NCBI GenBank assembly: GCA_011032825.1
Contig: JAADJZ010000001.1
Location: 930,001 to 994,000, forward strand
DNA length: 64,000 nt
Source: Massariosphaeria phaeospora
Lineage: Eukaryota > Ascomycota > Dothideomycetes > Pleosporales
Direction of reading: 5' to 3'
Part shown: positions 22,920 to 34,148 of the stretch, one piece after another
Layout: every line of letters starts with the position of its first letter
Numbering within the stretch: the first letter of the stretch is position 1
Notes under the pieces: generated by a model
What the model saw: the letters and a program-made list of their open reading frames with translations, nothing else
Database searches by the model: none
What the model was told of the DNA's origin: nothing
Made by a program: the position numbers and the translations under genes

Positions 22920-24658
22920 ATGTATGCAACTACCATCGTAACCTTGCTCGCTGCAATCTGCGCTGCGCCGTTGGCGTCGGCTGTTGATTTGTTCGACGAA
23001 CCGCCATGCCCATACGCATTCACCCCGTTCAAGTACTCGGGTTGTTATACGGATTACCTGGACTTTGGAGGCCTTAGAGCCTTGAAGTATCTTTCTTCGA
23101 TACCCGGTGCCAGTGTTAGCATCGAGACATGCACTGCATCTTGCAAGGTAACGTCCCAACACTTCGCGCGCCGATTTTCGAACTAATAGGAAACCATAGG
23201 GCGCCGGATACCGCTATGCTGGCCTCGAATACGGCCGGGAATGGTAAGTCTAAACTCTCAAGATCGATCGAACATGGTGGATATGATGGCTCAACGCTGA
23301 CACCTCGGCAGCTATTGTGGAAGTTATTTCCTTAGCGACATTGCTGCAGAGACAAGCTGCGATCTGCCCTGCACTGGAAACAGCTCGGAGATCTGTGGTG
23401 GCCTGGATCGTCTCTCAATATACATTGATCCGACATTCCCGGGGAGCAGCGTCGCCAACAGCATCGACTACAAATCTATCGGATGCTGGACTGAAGGCAA
23501 TGGTGGACGCGCCATGGCACGCAACGGCAGAGAGACTTGGGCTGCTGATATTGATATGACTGTCGATTCTTGTCTCAATGAGTGTGGAGCAAGGGGCTAC
23601 CCCTTTGCAGGATTGGAGTTTGCCAATGAGTGAGTGGATAGTGTTGCATGCTCATTGCACTGTGACGACTAACTTCTTCCTAGGTGCTACTGTGCCACCC
23701 GCCTGGACAACAACCCCAGCAGGCAAGTCAATACCTTATCCTCTGCTCGGTTATCTCATCGCTAACTCTTTCTCTAGTGTCTCAGCCTCGGATTGCAATA
23801 TGCCATGCAAAGGAAATTCAAGCCAATCCTGTGGTGGCCCAGACAGACTCAGCGCTTATCGGGCTAACATCCTGTACGTTCCCTTCTCTCAACGCCGAGT
23901 TATAACAACGACTAACCGGCGATAGGCTGTCTACGGAGCCTTGCGGAGCCCAGCTAGGGTATCCTTCTCCATCCCCTTCGAGCACAAAAACAACACAGTC
24001 CTCTGCACCCGCCAGCTCTGCACCCGCCGGCTCTAAATCCAGCACCTCTACATCCGCTACCCTCGCCGTGGTTCCAACACCGTCGAACACATACGTCGCT
24101 CCTTCCTACACACCAACGCAGTCGGCCGTCGTACCGCCCGCACCCACAGCCTCCTGCCACTGCTCCACTCCCGTCCCTTGGGCCGGCAACAAAGCCGTTG
24201 GCCAAGTCCCACTGTAAGAACACTCCCCTCTCTCCCCAAAACACTATCGCTTACCCAATCCCAGTCCGTGTGTCGGCTGCAACGATGTCGCCTCCCAACG
24301 CACATCGCTTCCCTACAAACTCTACAACCAGAAGGATTTCACGCGCTGCAAGACCTACAGTGCCGCCGGACTGCGCAACGGGTGCGCCGACGCGTGCAAG
24401 ACGCAGTACGACTGGTGCAACCAGAAAGCCGAAGTCTGTCGCCAGAACCCGAAGACAGCGGGCTGCGGCACCTGGAACATCTTCACCAGTTACTTCACAA
24501 TGAAGACGAACTGCGTGACGCAGTGGTCTGACTGCACGAAGGTGAATGCGTGGGTGACTGACAAGGGCTATTGCGGCAAGCCGCAGAACGCCAACCCCTA
24601 TGTCAGTGATACGTGGTTCAGCTGGTTGAACTCGTGGCTGTCGGGATGGGGATTTTAG
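22920..24658 (+). CDS. Secreted WSC-domain protein, seven exons
   Basis: The exons are 22920-23147, 23200-23243, 23312-23629, 23684-23722, 23778-23873, 23926-24213 and 24265-24658, giving 468 residues; all phases agree. The intron after exon 4 starts GCAAGT, so it is a GC-AG intron; the others start GT. The signal peptide is MYATTIVTLLAAICAAPLASA. Two WSC domains follow. The first has YSGCYTDYLD, CTASCKGAGYRYAGLEYG and CTGNSSEICGG. The second has IGCWTEGNGGRAM, CLNECGARGYPFAGLE and CKGNSSQSCGG. A Ser/Thr/Ala/Pro-rich linker leads to a separate Cys-rich C-terminal domain (ten or more cysteines, with CNDVASQR, CADACKTQYDWC and TWFSWLN). There is no C-terminal membrane helix, so this is more likely a secreted carbohydrate-binding protein than a WSC stress sensor. 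Confidence 0.85.
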
Positions 24659-25533
24659 AGAAGAGTGATGGGGGCAGTCTGGACACTGTTCTGGACGCAC
24701 TCTTCAGAGCCTGCCTGAATGAGAGATTTCATGCAGAAGGGTTGTACGGATTCGGCAAGCTATGATGGAATTTGTCAGAGGAGCAAAGTTCTGTACCACA
24801 TTCATTACCAACAAACAATTTTCAAACACATGTGGCATGGTCCCCTTCCTGTTCTGATGTTTTTTCGCTACTTCGGACACGCTCGCTACTAGAACGGGCG
24901 GTATTGGCCGGATATGCCGCTAGTGCATCTGGTGATGTCTGATGTGTTGATGGCCGCATGATCGTGTTCACCGCTGGTGATTCGTGGGCGAATGGGCGAG
25001 TTCCGGGACTCCACGTTGCCGGTGTGAAGAGCTGGGCTGCGAAATGGTGCAAACCTCGAGCCTCGCCCACCTCGTACTTCTTCCATTGCGAAACTAACTT
25101 GTGTTGCTTTTCACCGCGCCTCGAAGGTCGTCTTTCTTGAGGTGTCTTATCGCGGCTCTTATCGGGCTAGCGCCGGGACTGTGCGGAGCGATCGCGTCAC
25201 GCGCGCCGTCTCCATCCATTAGGTAGCTGAGGTCACCACGGCCATCACACGTCGAACCGCCGCCCTTCACAGCGAGGGCGTGCCCCGTGAGCGCACCGAG
25301 CAGCGCTCCGGCCTCTCTTCTTGCAGCACTTCGTCGCATCTGCACTCCTGGTTGAGTGCATACACCCTTGTTCTCCAAGCTCTATAGCTCTAATATCCAC
25401 CGCGACGACCCCGCTTTGTTCCCGGAAAGCTTCATATATACAGACAGCTCACGACTCACCGCCCTAATCGCACGCTCGATAAAGAGAAGAGAAGCTTTGT
25501 GCCTTTCTCCGCTACACTCAAACTCAGACCAAG
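24659..25533. other. Intergenic before the Yippee gene
   Basis: About 875 bases. No gene is supported. The part close to 25533 is C/T-rich, as is usual for fungal 5' leaders, with a possible TATA-like ATATATACA near 25434-25442. Confidence 0.5.
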
Positions 25534-26247
25534 ATGCCTCTCGGTGTCTCGCCTCCGATCTCCTTCCCCCTCTACCTCTTTCCTCCCATCCCGTTCCTCC
25601 ACCGCCGCCGACGCAGCTCCGCCATCTCGACCAGCACCGCCTCTACCGGCACTCCGTCTCCCAACAACTCGCCACCCACGCATCCGACCTCTTTTCTCCC
25701 ACCTTCGTCCACGTCGCATCTCCACTGCTGCAAATGCCTCGCCGACCTGATCCCAACAAGCTCCATTGTGAGCAAAGGCTTCACAGGCCGGCACGGCCGC
25801 GCATACCTCGTCTCCCCTCCGTCATCCGCCAGCCTCGCACACGCCGGAGTCTCGAGCACGCTATTGCCCCCAGGCGATCTCCCAAACACCCACACGCACA
25901 AATCCGTGCCGCGGCAGCTCGTCACGGGCGCACATACCGTGTCCGATATCTCGTGCCGCAACTGTGGGAGTGTTCTCGGGTGGAAGTATGTGGGCGCTGA
26001 AGAGGAGAGTCAGCGATACAAAGTGGGCAAATTCATACTGGAGACGAAGAGGGTGGTGAGGGGCGCAGGGTGGGAGGGTTATGCCGAGCATACTGAAGAC
26101 ACTGGCGAGAATGGGCTTAGGGATGAAGATGTTGAATTTGACAGTCAGGACGAGGATGAGTGTGAGGATTTGTTTTCGGGCATCTGGAGCCCTGCGCTTG
26201 CGAGGCGGCGGAGGAAGACGAAGGGCTTTGCGGGCATGGACGGATGA
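25534..26247 (+). CDS. Yippee/Mis18-type zinc-binding protein
   Basis: This single-exon gene encodes 237 residues. The N-terminal 60 residues are Pro/Ser/Thr-rich and probably disordered (MPLGVSPPISFPLYLFPP...). Then comes a Yippee-like zinc domain with two CxxC knuckles, HCCKC near residue 64-67 and SCRNCGSVLGWKYV near 139-152. EEESQRYKVGKFILE follows, the typical end of the Yippee fold. An acidic tail (EDVEFDSQDEDECEDLF) and a basic C-terminus (ARRRRKTKGF) finish the protein. Yippee-like proteins are small conserved eukaryotic zinc proteins, some in nuclear or ubiquitin-ligase complexes. The exact role in fungi is not settled. An overlapping frame at 25356-26000 is a shadow of its Pro/Ser-rich codons. 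Confidence 0.85.
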   Translation: MPLGVSPPISFPLYLFPPIPFLHRRRRSSAISTSTASTGTPSPNNSPPTHPTSFLPPSSTSHLHCCKCLADLIPTSSIVSKGFTGRHGRAYLVSPPSSASLAHAGVSSTLLPPGDLPNTHTHKSVPRQLVTGAHTVSDISCRNCGSVLGWKYVGAEEESQRYKVGKFILETKRVVRGAGWEGYAEHTEDTGENGLRDEDVEFDSQDEDECEDLFSGIWSPALARRRRKTKGFAGMDG

Positions 26248-26955
26248 CTTCATTGCTGCAGTCTCAGTTTGAACTTCCTTGGCGTGGTGCTGTTCAGCGA
26301 TGCTCTGGCGTTATCCAGGTGGATATGTTTTCGAAGGCGTTTTCTTGGTTTGGATATTCCCCTGCTTCACTGACCGATACCCCTTTTACTTTTCACGACC
26401 GCAGCGTGTGCACGGCATACGGGCGATATGAGATTACGAGATACACAGATACCCCCGGACCCGTTTCGCTACCTCTACGCTATATGTTTTGTCTCGCGGG
26501 AATTTGAATCGAATTCCAAATGTTCTCGTAGTGTGATGCAGCACGTAATATTGACACATGACTTTGAACGAGCAGTGAGGGCCGCTAATACGGGCAGGCA
26601 CTGGTATGATCATTCCTCGAAGGTGGTTCTTCTCGAAAACACGAATGCTGCCGGACCAGGGTAAAGTGCGCGCCGTGAAGATGTGTGCTCGCTCTTTCCG
26701 ACCTAGGCAGTTGCGATGACACGTCAACCCGGGTTGGCTTCCCGCGACTCGCCTTCCTCCACCTGCGCCTACCAAACCGCACGATGTTGTCGCTTCCTAG
26801 TTCTCTACGCATCATCAGTCCTGTTTTCGTAGCCAGCCTCCTTTACCTTGCTTCGCGCAGCATTCTTCGGAGCATCGCACATCGAGCGGGCATCATCGCT
26901 TTCTCGAGCTAGCATCAACACCGGGACTACCCTCCGGCTATTCTTACCTGCCAAC
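26248..26955. other. Intergenic before the kinase gene
   Basis: About 700 bases with no supported gene. The stretch just before the kinase ATG (26800-26955) is C/T-rich and is presumably its long 5' leader. Short open frames on both strands have no coding character. Confidence 0.5.
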
Positions 26956-29900
26956 ATGATGTCTCTCGTTGCCTCAAGGAAAAGAAAAGACGTCCACAAC
27001 CAGATCACGACTTCAAACGACAAGGGAAAGGTCCGCATCCTCGAGAAATCGATCGAAGTCGATCCCTCCAAGCCCGCCCGGGCACGCTCAAGCCTACCTA
27101 ACCATCGAGCATTCTCCAATATTCGCCGCGGAAGCATAAAGATCCTCTCCGTCTTCAAGGGCGGTAAAGGTATACCCAATAGCCCAAGTATGAGGCCGTG
27201 ATTGACGTCGTCCAGGATCAACTCCACCCCCCAGTCTGGGTACAACCAACGACGACAGCTCCAACTCGGGCACTTCAGGCAGCGCTCGGCGTGCTGATGC
27301 AGCCGAAGCTCGTACTAGAAGTTCGCTCCGAGTCTCGCAAACGCTCGGCATACCCGAGATCAGAATTTCTTGTCCAGTGATTACCCTCCACGAGTCGGAA
27401 TCGCCGTTGCTCGATCTCAGCACTGCCGCGGGCTTTGATGGCGAATCGGAACCTATAATCTCAGTCACGGAACGTCCTGTGCCAACTCTACATGCGAGCA
27501 GATCGACGCCCGGACTCTCTAGGCAACTATCATCGAAAATTTCGTACGCCCTGCATAACAACGCTACTGTAATACATCGACCCAAGCTGAGCTCGAGGCC
27601 AACAGTTCTGACTGCTAGTTCGGAACCACTTCGAACTGATTACTCCGGCATCTCCATTCCTCAGGGACCCATGTCAGATATGTTGTCTCTACCATCTCTG
27701 CCAGCGAGCCTGGGAGGAAGCAGCATTCCCCAGTTTAGCTTGCAGTCAACTGCACCAACATCACTGGTGTCCTCAGGAGCACCCCGATCTGCAGAAACAC
27801 CTCATCGCGGCCAGCCCGGATCCCGCCCAATCTCGAAAAGTGGCTCGCCTCAGTATGAATCGGCAGCTGAGCAGATCAGTAGCCAGTGGCTAGTATTCCC
27901 GCGACAAGATGCCCCAAGGCTTTCAGAACCGTCCATTGTTACAGTGGAAAATGCAGCAGCCGCAAAGATCTACTTTGAGTCTCACTTCAACCTCTTGCTG
28001 GGCGTCAAAATAACCCCCCGATCAATAAGGCGTCACAACATGGAGCGAAAGTTGCTCGCCATGCCCCTGCCAAACGAGCATCGCCATCAGAAGAGGCGAG
28101 AGTGGCTTCGCGCAGAAAGCTTTCATCTGCGCCAGACTCGCGCTTTGAAGTCCAAGACGCTCACACGGCAGAATACCAAAGGCGTTCATATCTCGAATTA
28201 CGACATTGTGAGAGTACTTGGAAAGGGAAGCTTCGGGGTTGTTCGTCTAGTCCGAGAGAAGAGCGAGACTGGTGGTGTTACCAGCAATACCGGATTGGGA
28301 CGCGTTGACCATCTCGATGGTTCATGTAATCCTAGTATCTCTGGGCCAGCAACTTCGCCGCAACATAAGAAGCAGGTCTACGCGATGAAGGTTATACGCA
28401 AATCCGACATGCTTCGAAACAGTCAGGAGGGCCATCTCCGGGCGGAACGAGACTTCTTGGTAGCGTCAGAAAACTCGCGATGGGTTGTTCCGCTAATAGC
28501 CAGTTTCCAAGATAACAAGAATCTCTACCTCGTCATGGAGTACATGGTAGGAGGTGACTTCTTGGGCTTACTTCTTCGAGAAGACATCCTGGATGAGAAT
28601 GTTGCCAAGTGGTACGTTGCTGAGATGATCTTGTGCATTGAAGAAGCGCATAAAATGAACTGGATCCACCGGGACGTCAAACCGGACAATTTCTTGATCA
28701 CGTCATCTGGACATCTCAAGATTTCCGACTTCGGGCTGGCTTTCGATGGTCATTGGACGCACAACCAAACTTACTACAATGAGCATCGTTATAGTCTCCT
28801 TCGCGACCTTGACCTGCACGTGCAAGGAGATGTGCAAGACTGTAAAGAGTCCGAGCGCGACAGACAGAAAGACCGAAGAACCCTTGAAATGATCAATGGA
28901 AAGATGACAGGACGAGAAAGATTCGAAGTCAAACAAGACATGGCGAACGGCCCGATCCTGGACTGGCTTAATCGTACGCAGAGACGCCATTTTGCGAAAA
29001 GCGTCGTTGGGACAAGCCAGTATATGGCACCCGAAGTGATTCGTGGAGAGAATTATGACGGACGCTGCGACTGGTGGAGTATTGGTATCATCCTTTATGA
29101 AGTCAGTTGTTGCCAATCCCTGTTGCAAGATCGGAACTGACTAGTCCAGTGCCTTTTCGGTTGCACACCCTTCTTTTGCGACAATAGACAAGATACCAAA
29201 TCCAGAATCCTGGTGAGGGTCATTCAAATCGGAGCATGGCAACAGCTGCTAAATACCACAACCAGGAACACGATAGATATCTGCGCTTCCCGCCAGAACA
29301 GCGTTATGCCCGCCCAAACATCGACCGCGTCCCCCTCATGCCCGTCTCTCACAACGCGATCGATCTGATGATACGTCTCCTCGGCGAAGGCCACGACCGC
29401 CTCTCAGCCCAATGCTACCGCGAAAATGACCTGATCTTCAGAGACCAACAACACCGGACCCGCCGCATGCGCAACTTGCACTGCACCGGGCACATCGTCT
29501 TCCCGAACGACGCGGAAGACATCAAGAACCACCCTTTCTTCCGCAACATCCAGTGGCCCACGCTCCACATGACGCGTCCGCCCTTCGTGCCCCGCGTGCA
29601 CGGCGGCCAGCTCATCACCAAGTACTTCGACGACGAAGCAGACATCATGAGCGCGTCGGACCATCTGGATTCGTCGAGTTACGATACGGAGCTCGTGGAA
29701 GTGGATCCCAGCGACGAAGCTGTCAATACCGGCGTCGCACCACCACCCCGCGGATTCGAACAGACGCCGCCTCAGGGCCCAATGGCCGCGAAACTGTCCG
29801 AGCGTCTCAAACGGCACAAGAAGGAGAAGAAACGGCCGCGTGATAAATTGCTCAGGGATCCTCAGGTTGGGAGAACGGTGATGGAGATACGAAAGAAGGG

Positions 29901-30015
29901 CGCGTTTATGGGGTATACGTATCGTAGACCGAGGTTTACGTTTCCGGAGTTGGAGGAGAGGATGGCGGCGAGGCCGCCGTTGGTGAGGCCGGGATCGATT
30001 CCTGTGGCTGGGTAG
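26956..30015 (+). CDS. AGC-family NDR/LATS-like serine/threonine kinase
   Basis: The exons are 26956-27163, 27216-29101, 29150-29212 and 29266-30015, with introns of 52, 48 and 53 bases, giving 968 residues. The N-terminal ~330 residues are Ser-rich and disordered. An NDR-type pre-kinase helix follows (HNMERKLLAMPLPNEHRHQK), then the kinase domain: glycine loop GKGSFGVV near 404, YAMKVIRK, HRDVKPDN near 553, DFGLAF near 574, VGTSQYMAPE, and DWWSIGIILYECLFG across a splice. A long insert between DFG and APE is typical of NDR kinases. The arrangement resembles fungal proteins annotated as ppk35-like; this is a family guess, not a proven orthology. The first intron has two usable donors six bases apart (GTAAAG at 27164, GTATAC at 27170), both in phase, so two isoforms are possible. 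Minus-strand frames here are shadows. Confidence 0.88.
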
Positions 30016-30678
30016 ATGTGTTTTTGCTGCGTGGATGTTGTTTTGTTCTGGACGCTTTTTCTGGCGTGTTCTTGCTGTCTGTCTGTCGTTTTTCTTGTTC
30101 GGGTGTTTTTGGCTTGGAGTGGCTTTCTTTTGTTGTTGTTTAATTGACTGGCCTACGCTTTTCTCGTCTTGATTGTGTCTTCTGCGTGCGTGTTAAGATG
30201 CATTCATACTTATTCCTAAGTCATGGTCTCACGGTCACGGAACCTTGCAATGGGGTACAATCAGGCCCATACACTGTCACATGTACTGTATAATATTGAT
30301 AACTACTTCTAGGGGAATACAGACAGATGAACGGAAGGTCAAGCGCAAACAAGATTAATTGGGATGATATCTTGAGTTTGATAGGAGCGCTGGATACACC
30401 TCGTTGCTGGTATACAGTAGGAATTGCAAGGTCAGAGGGGTTGCTAATGGGGAGAGTGGGTATCTATGGGGTGTTATGTGGGGCAACCGCCTTGGTGTGT
30501 GAAGGTACTGAGGAAGCGGTCTGCTCGAGACTGAGCTGAATTTCCGTCCTGCTGACGATGAGGACGCTGTCAAAGGGGTCATCCGAACCCAATGAGGCTC
30601 CACTCTGAGCTCGCGAAAACCGCTAATTTGAACACTGCCAAGGAGATCGCATATAAGAGGTAATCGTACCCTTTCCGC
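30016..30678. other. Intergenic between kinase and F-box/LRR gene
   Basis: About 660 bases between convergent genes. The first 130 bases are T-rich (TTTTTGCTGCG, TTTTCTGG, TGTTGTTGTT), as expected for a 3' untranslated region and polyadenylation signals. No gene is seen. Confidence 0.5.
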
Positions 30679-32234
30679 CTATTGGGCATCTTCCCACATC
30701 TCCATCACAGCCCCAAAAGTGATCTTCGGGCACTGGCCCTCGTACATGTACGGAGCGATGAAGCTTGAATTTGTGGATCCTTGGAGCATATACGGCGTGA
30801 ACTGCATGCCGAACACGCGGGATTGCTCGCGCGCAGGATGCCACAGCTCCTCGCGGAACTGGCGATCTGCCTCAACGACCGGTATCAGATGCTTTAGATT
30901 CTGCCAATGATGCAAGAGGCCGATGAGGTAGCGATTGCATTTTTGGAATTGCTCCGTCCCAGCCGACCCTACGTACATCTGTACCGTGAAAGAGGCGAGA
31001 TTTGGCGGGAACGAGCACTGCGTGTATGATTCGATGGCTTCGCGGGGGTCCTCCTGGCCGTGGAACATCCACAACGGGCGACAAGGCTGGTCAGCGCGGT
31101 GAAGTTGTGCAGAGAGCCGATTTGGCCGCACGATTTCCAGTCGCTCTGCGTAGTATCCAGGATGGCGAGGTGCTCGAGCGTCGGAGCATGGGGTGCCAGA
31201 GCGGCTGCCAGCTGGGGGAAGGAGAGCTTCATTGAGGTAAGACCAACGGGGAATCCCGAGCCCAGGAAGCTCGCCAACCCATCCTCGCAGTGTTCGTACA
31301 GCAGCACCTTGAGCGCCCGACACGCGGCAATTGGTCTGACTAGCCGGCTCGCCTGGATCTGACAGCGCCGCAGCTTCAGCGACTCGACTCTTGAGCAGCG
31401 GAAGGGGATGTTGCAGCCATCGTCGACGAGGTCGAAGAGCTCGAGCTCCCGCATGGAAGGCAGCGCGAACAGCGCCAGGACATCGACACGCCGGTTCTGA
31501 TGCGCGTGCAGCTTGACCCGCCGGAGATGTTGGAATCCGTGGCCGGCGCGGTAGTGCAGGAGCTCCAGCCAGCCGTCGTTGGCAGCAGCGTGGTAGCCAA
31601 CACCTTCCGCCCGCGCCACCTCCAGTGAGCGGCAATTCGGCGCCAGCATCGTGAGGGCGTCGAGCGTGCTTGGCATTATACGGGTAAGCATCGTTGCTTG
31701 TGGATGAGGCGACGCACGCTGTGCGTATTGGTGCCCGACAGCCAACGCGTGAGTCGAGTCTCGATCCTTCAACCTGCCAGCAATCAACTCCATATCGACC
31801 GAGCTAATCTTATACGGCTCCGTATCAGTATTTCTCCCGCCAAACGCGCCCATAACAAAAGCCGGCGGATTCGGCTCTCCAGACCCCCGTGGCAAATGCG
31901 GAAAGAGCACCGTGCCATCGTTCTCTTCGAAGCAGTGCCCGTCGTGCCACGCAATATGCCGCACATGTCCCGCGAGCTCGGGCACCGTCAACAGCGTGCG
32001 CAGCAGCAGGATCGGGTTGTCGCAGCCCGTGTCGAAGGCTTCGTACAGCATGGGTGTCGTGAGGTGCCGGAATCGACAGTCCACGAGGCAGAGGTTGAAC
32101 AGCGTGCGGGTGTCGCGCGTGCCGGAGTGTTTGCGGCGGACGCAGTTGATGATCTTGACGAGCAGTTCTTCGGGGAAGGCGGCGAAGGCTTTGGGTGCGG
32201 GGGGGCTGCTTGGGGTGGTGCTTCGGGGGTCCAT
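30679..32234 (-). pseudogene. F-box/LRR-like protein gene with a one-base frame break
   Basis: From ATG 32234 (MDPRSTTPSSPPAP) the frame encodes an F-box-like start (FAAFPEELLVKIINCV...LFNLCLVDCRFRHLTTPMLYEAF). LRR-like segments follow (LTMLAPNCRSLEV, FQHLRRVKLHAH, MRELELFDLVDDG) up to NFTALTSL. There the reading must move into the next frame, which gives PLWMFHGQEDPREAIESYTQ and continues to the TAG at 30679-30681 (ending MEMWEDAQ). The switch lies at about 31070-31095. The total length, 1556 bases, is one short of a multiple of three, as a single-base loss predicts. No intron can bridge it, since the two halves are contiguous in family logic. The full protein would be about 518 residues. 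A sequencing error or a recent mutation are both possible. F-box proteins present substrates to SCF ubiquitin ligases. Confidence 0.7.
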
Positions 32235-32708
32235 GGTGGACTGGCTGTATGGGGTGGTTTGGTGTAGAGGCTGGTTGGAGAGGCGCGGGTGAGGTTTTAT
32301 ATCCGAGGGTCGTGTCGGTCGTGGAGAAAAGTCGGACCGGGACGGTGGGTGACGGGGCGCCGGACGCGGATTTGACTGCCAGTACGTCTCGAGGGGCAAC
32401 CGCTCAAGTCAAAACCGTCGGGACAATCGTTTTCATGGGAGCTGGAGCTGGAACATCCCATTCATTCACTCCAGCTCAATCATCCATTCACTTTTGGAAC
32501 CCCACCGCACGACATTCCCACAGGGGATTCGAAGTACGTACTCCAGTCATGATGTCGACGACGGAAGTGATGATCGAGCGGAGACGAGCCTTTGGCCTCC
32601 CTTTGAGCTATGTTCCAAACTGGGGTCGTTTCGTGCTAAATGATTGTATATAATTTGATATGTTTACAGTGGTTTACAGTTTTCATCTCATCCTTGTTCA
32701 AGTGTAAC

Positions 32709-32820
32709 GTAAGTCCTTTGGGGTAAAGGCAACTATTGTTTACCTTATAGTGTTATCCTACAGTGGGTCTAGATCAGGCTGAGGCTACTCGCGCTATTGA
32801 TCAGACGAATCACCTCATAT
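32709..32820 (+). repeat. Dispersed ~110-bp repeat, copy 1
   Basis: It begins GTAAGTCCTTTGGGGTAAAG and ends ATCACCTCATAT. It matches 60735-60843 in the same orientation. By hand alignment there are 11 mismatches and one 2-base gap over about 110 bases, so roughly 90% identity. It lies between two genes. No flanking duplication is obvious here. The flanks TCAAGT and ACTTGA are reverse complements of each other. Confidence 0.88.
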
Positions 32821-33029
32821 AACTTGATATATTTTGCTGCTTGACAAGGACAAAGATGGAGATTGGACAAGTAAATGGGATTTGTACATAGAGATGGAGG
32901 TGCCTACACCTACCTGAAAAGGTGTATTCGTACAGCAGTGTACGTAGTGTTGGAGGTCTAGGTGGGGGTGCCGGTCATGGATGTGGCCCATGTGGGGGTG
33001 CACTTCTTGCTTATATAGTATGGGGCCTG

Positions 33030-33150
33030 ACGAGATTGACAGCAGAATGATATTGACGGCGTGATGAGATTGAAGGCGTGACCAGATCGGGAGTGTAACG
33101 GGATTGAAGGCGTGACTAGGATGGGAGTGTGATTGACAGCGTAAGGAAAC
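33030..33150. repeat. Degenerate tandem repeat of GATTGAAGGCGTGA units
   Basis: Words of the form GAGATTGACAG, GATATTGACGGCGTGATGAGATTGAAGGCGTGAC, GGATTGAAGGCGTGAC and GATTGACAGCGTAAGG follow one another with GGGAGTGT spacers. This looks like a minisatellite that has drifted. It is noncoding. Confidence 0.7.
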
Positions 33151-33309
33151 TGATAGATGCTCACTGGAGAATCAAATGTGTCCGTATAAACATAGACTAG
33201 ACGAGGTACTGGAGTTACGCTGGAGGTATTTTCTCAAATACTCCTATTTTAGTCACAACCAGCTCCACTCATCAGTGTCACTTGTTCAGTACCCTCGAAA
33301 ACCTCCCAT

Positions 33310-34148
33310 CTAATATACCCCCGACACCACCGCGAACGGATCATTATCAGCATCCTCCTCGCGATTGTACTCCATAAACACCGTCGTGTTCCGCGCCACC
33401 TCCTCTCCAAACACGCACTCCACCCACCCCAACACGCCATCAATCCCCGCGCTAATCCCGCTCGTCGTCCACAACGTGCCATCGACCGTCCACCGCGCAT
33501 GCGGCACCCAGTTGACCTGCGGCTGGCTCTTCACCGTGCTATTCCAACTCTGCTTATTCGTCGTCGCCGTCCTACCATCCAGAATGCCCGCGCGCGCCGC
33601 AAGCAACGACCCAGAGCATACGGTGATAACATACTTGACCTGCGGCGCCGTCTTCTTGATATACGCGAGCGTGGCATTAATGAACGGAGAACGCGTGCCC
33701 AGGCCGCCGGGAACCAGCAGCACGTCTAGCGCCGGCGCGTTGTGAATTGTGTGCGTGGGCAGCACTTCGGGGAACACGCTGCTGTTCATGCGGTTCATGG
33801 CCGCGAGCAGCGGCCGCGTGCTCACGGGGTCCATGGTCTCGGCGATGAGGGATAGCTGCAGTTGGTAGGTGCCGGCGAGGACGCTGATGATTTCGAGCGG
33901 GCCGAAGACGTCGAGGAGTTCGAAGGCGGGGAAGAGAAGCACGCCGATGCGGCGGGGGAGAGATGGGGAGTCGTGGGCGGGGCGTTGCGTGACGCCTGGA
34001 TTGGAGGTTAGTATTGGCTGTGTGCATATGCTGCGAGGGAAGACGACAGGTACATACAGTAATCTGGCTTGCCGAATTTATGTTCTGTTCCAGCGCACAC
34101 GCTGGTTCCTACCGCCACCGCAGCGATGAGCATGGTCGTGAACTTCAT
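33310..34148 (-). CDS. Secreted DJ-1/PfpI (GATase1-like) family protein
   Basis: The exons are 34148-34058 and 33995-33310, split by a 62-base intron (GTATGT...TACTAAC...CCAG) in phase 1, for 258 residues. The N-terminus MKFTTMLIAAVAVGTSVCAG is a signal peptide, uncommon for this fold. The DJ-1/PfpI core follows: RRIGVLLFPAFELLDVFGPLEI, DVLLVPGGLGTR, and the nucleophile elbow VITVCSGSLLAARAGILDG with the likely catalytic Cys157. WVPHARWTVDGTLWTTSGISAGID follows, matching isonitrile-hydratase and AraC-type GATase1 relatives. NST and NTT sites would allow N-glycosylation. Fungal relatives are often annotated DJ-1/PfpI or ThiJ without known substrate. Confidence 0.88.

Larger units (their letters stand above)
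32235..33309. other. 1.07-kb intergenic with repeats
   Basis: This holds the promoter of the F-box/LRR gene, the first copy of the dispersed repeat (32709-32820) and a degenerate tandem repeat (33030-33150). No coding sequence is supported. Confidence 0.5.

Noticed and set aside
27198..27380. Separate 60-residue gene before the kinase
   Set aside because: It overlaps the acceptor and second exon of the kinase gene in another frame.
31630..32399. Upstream extension of the F-box/LRR gene to 32399
   Set aside because: The extra codons start at TTG and are Pro/Arg/Ser-rich without coding character; ATG 32234 is preferred.
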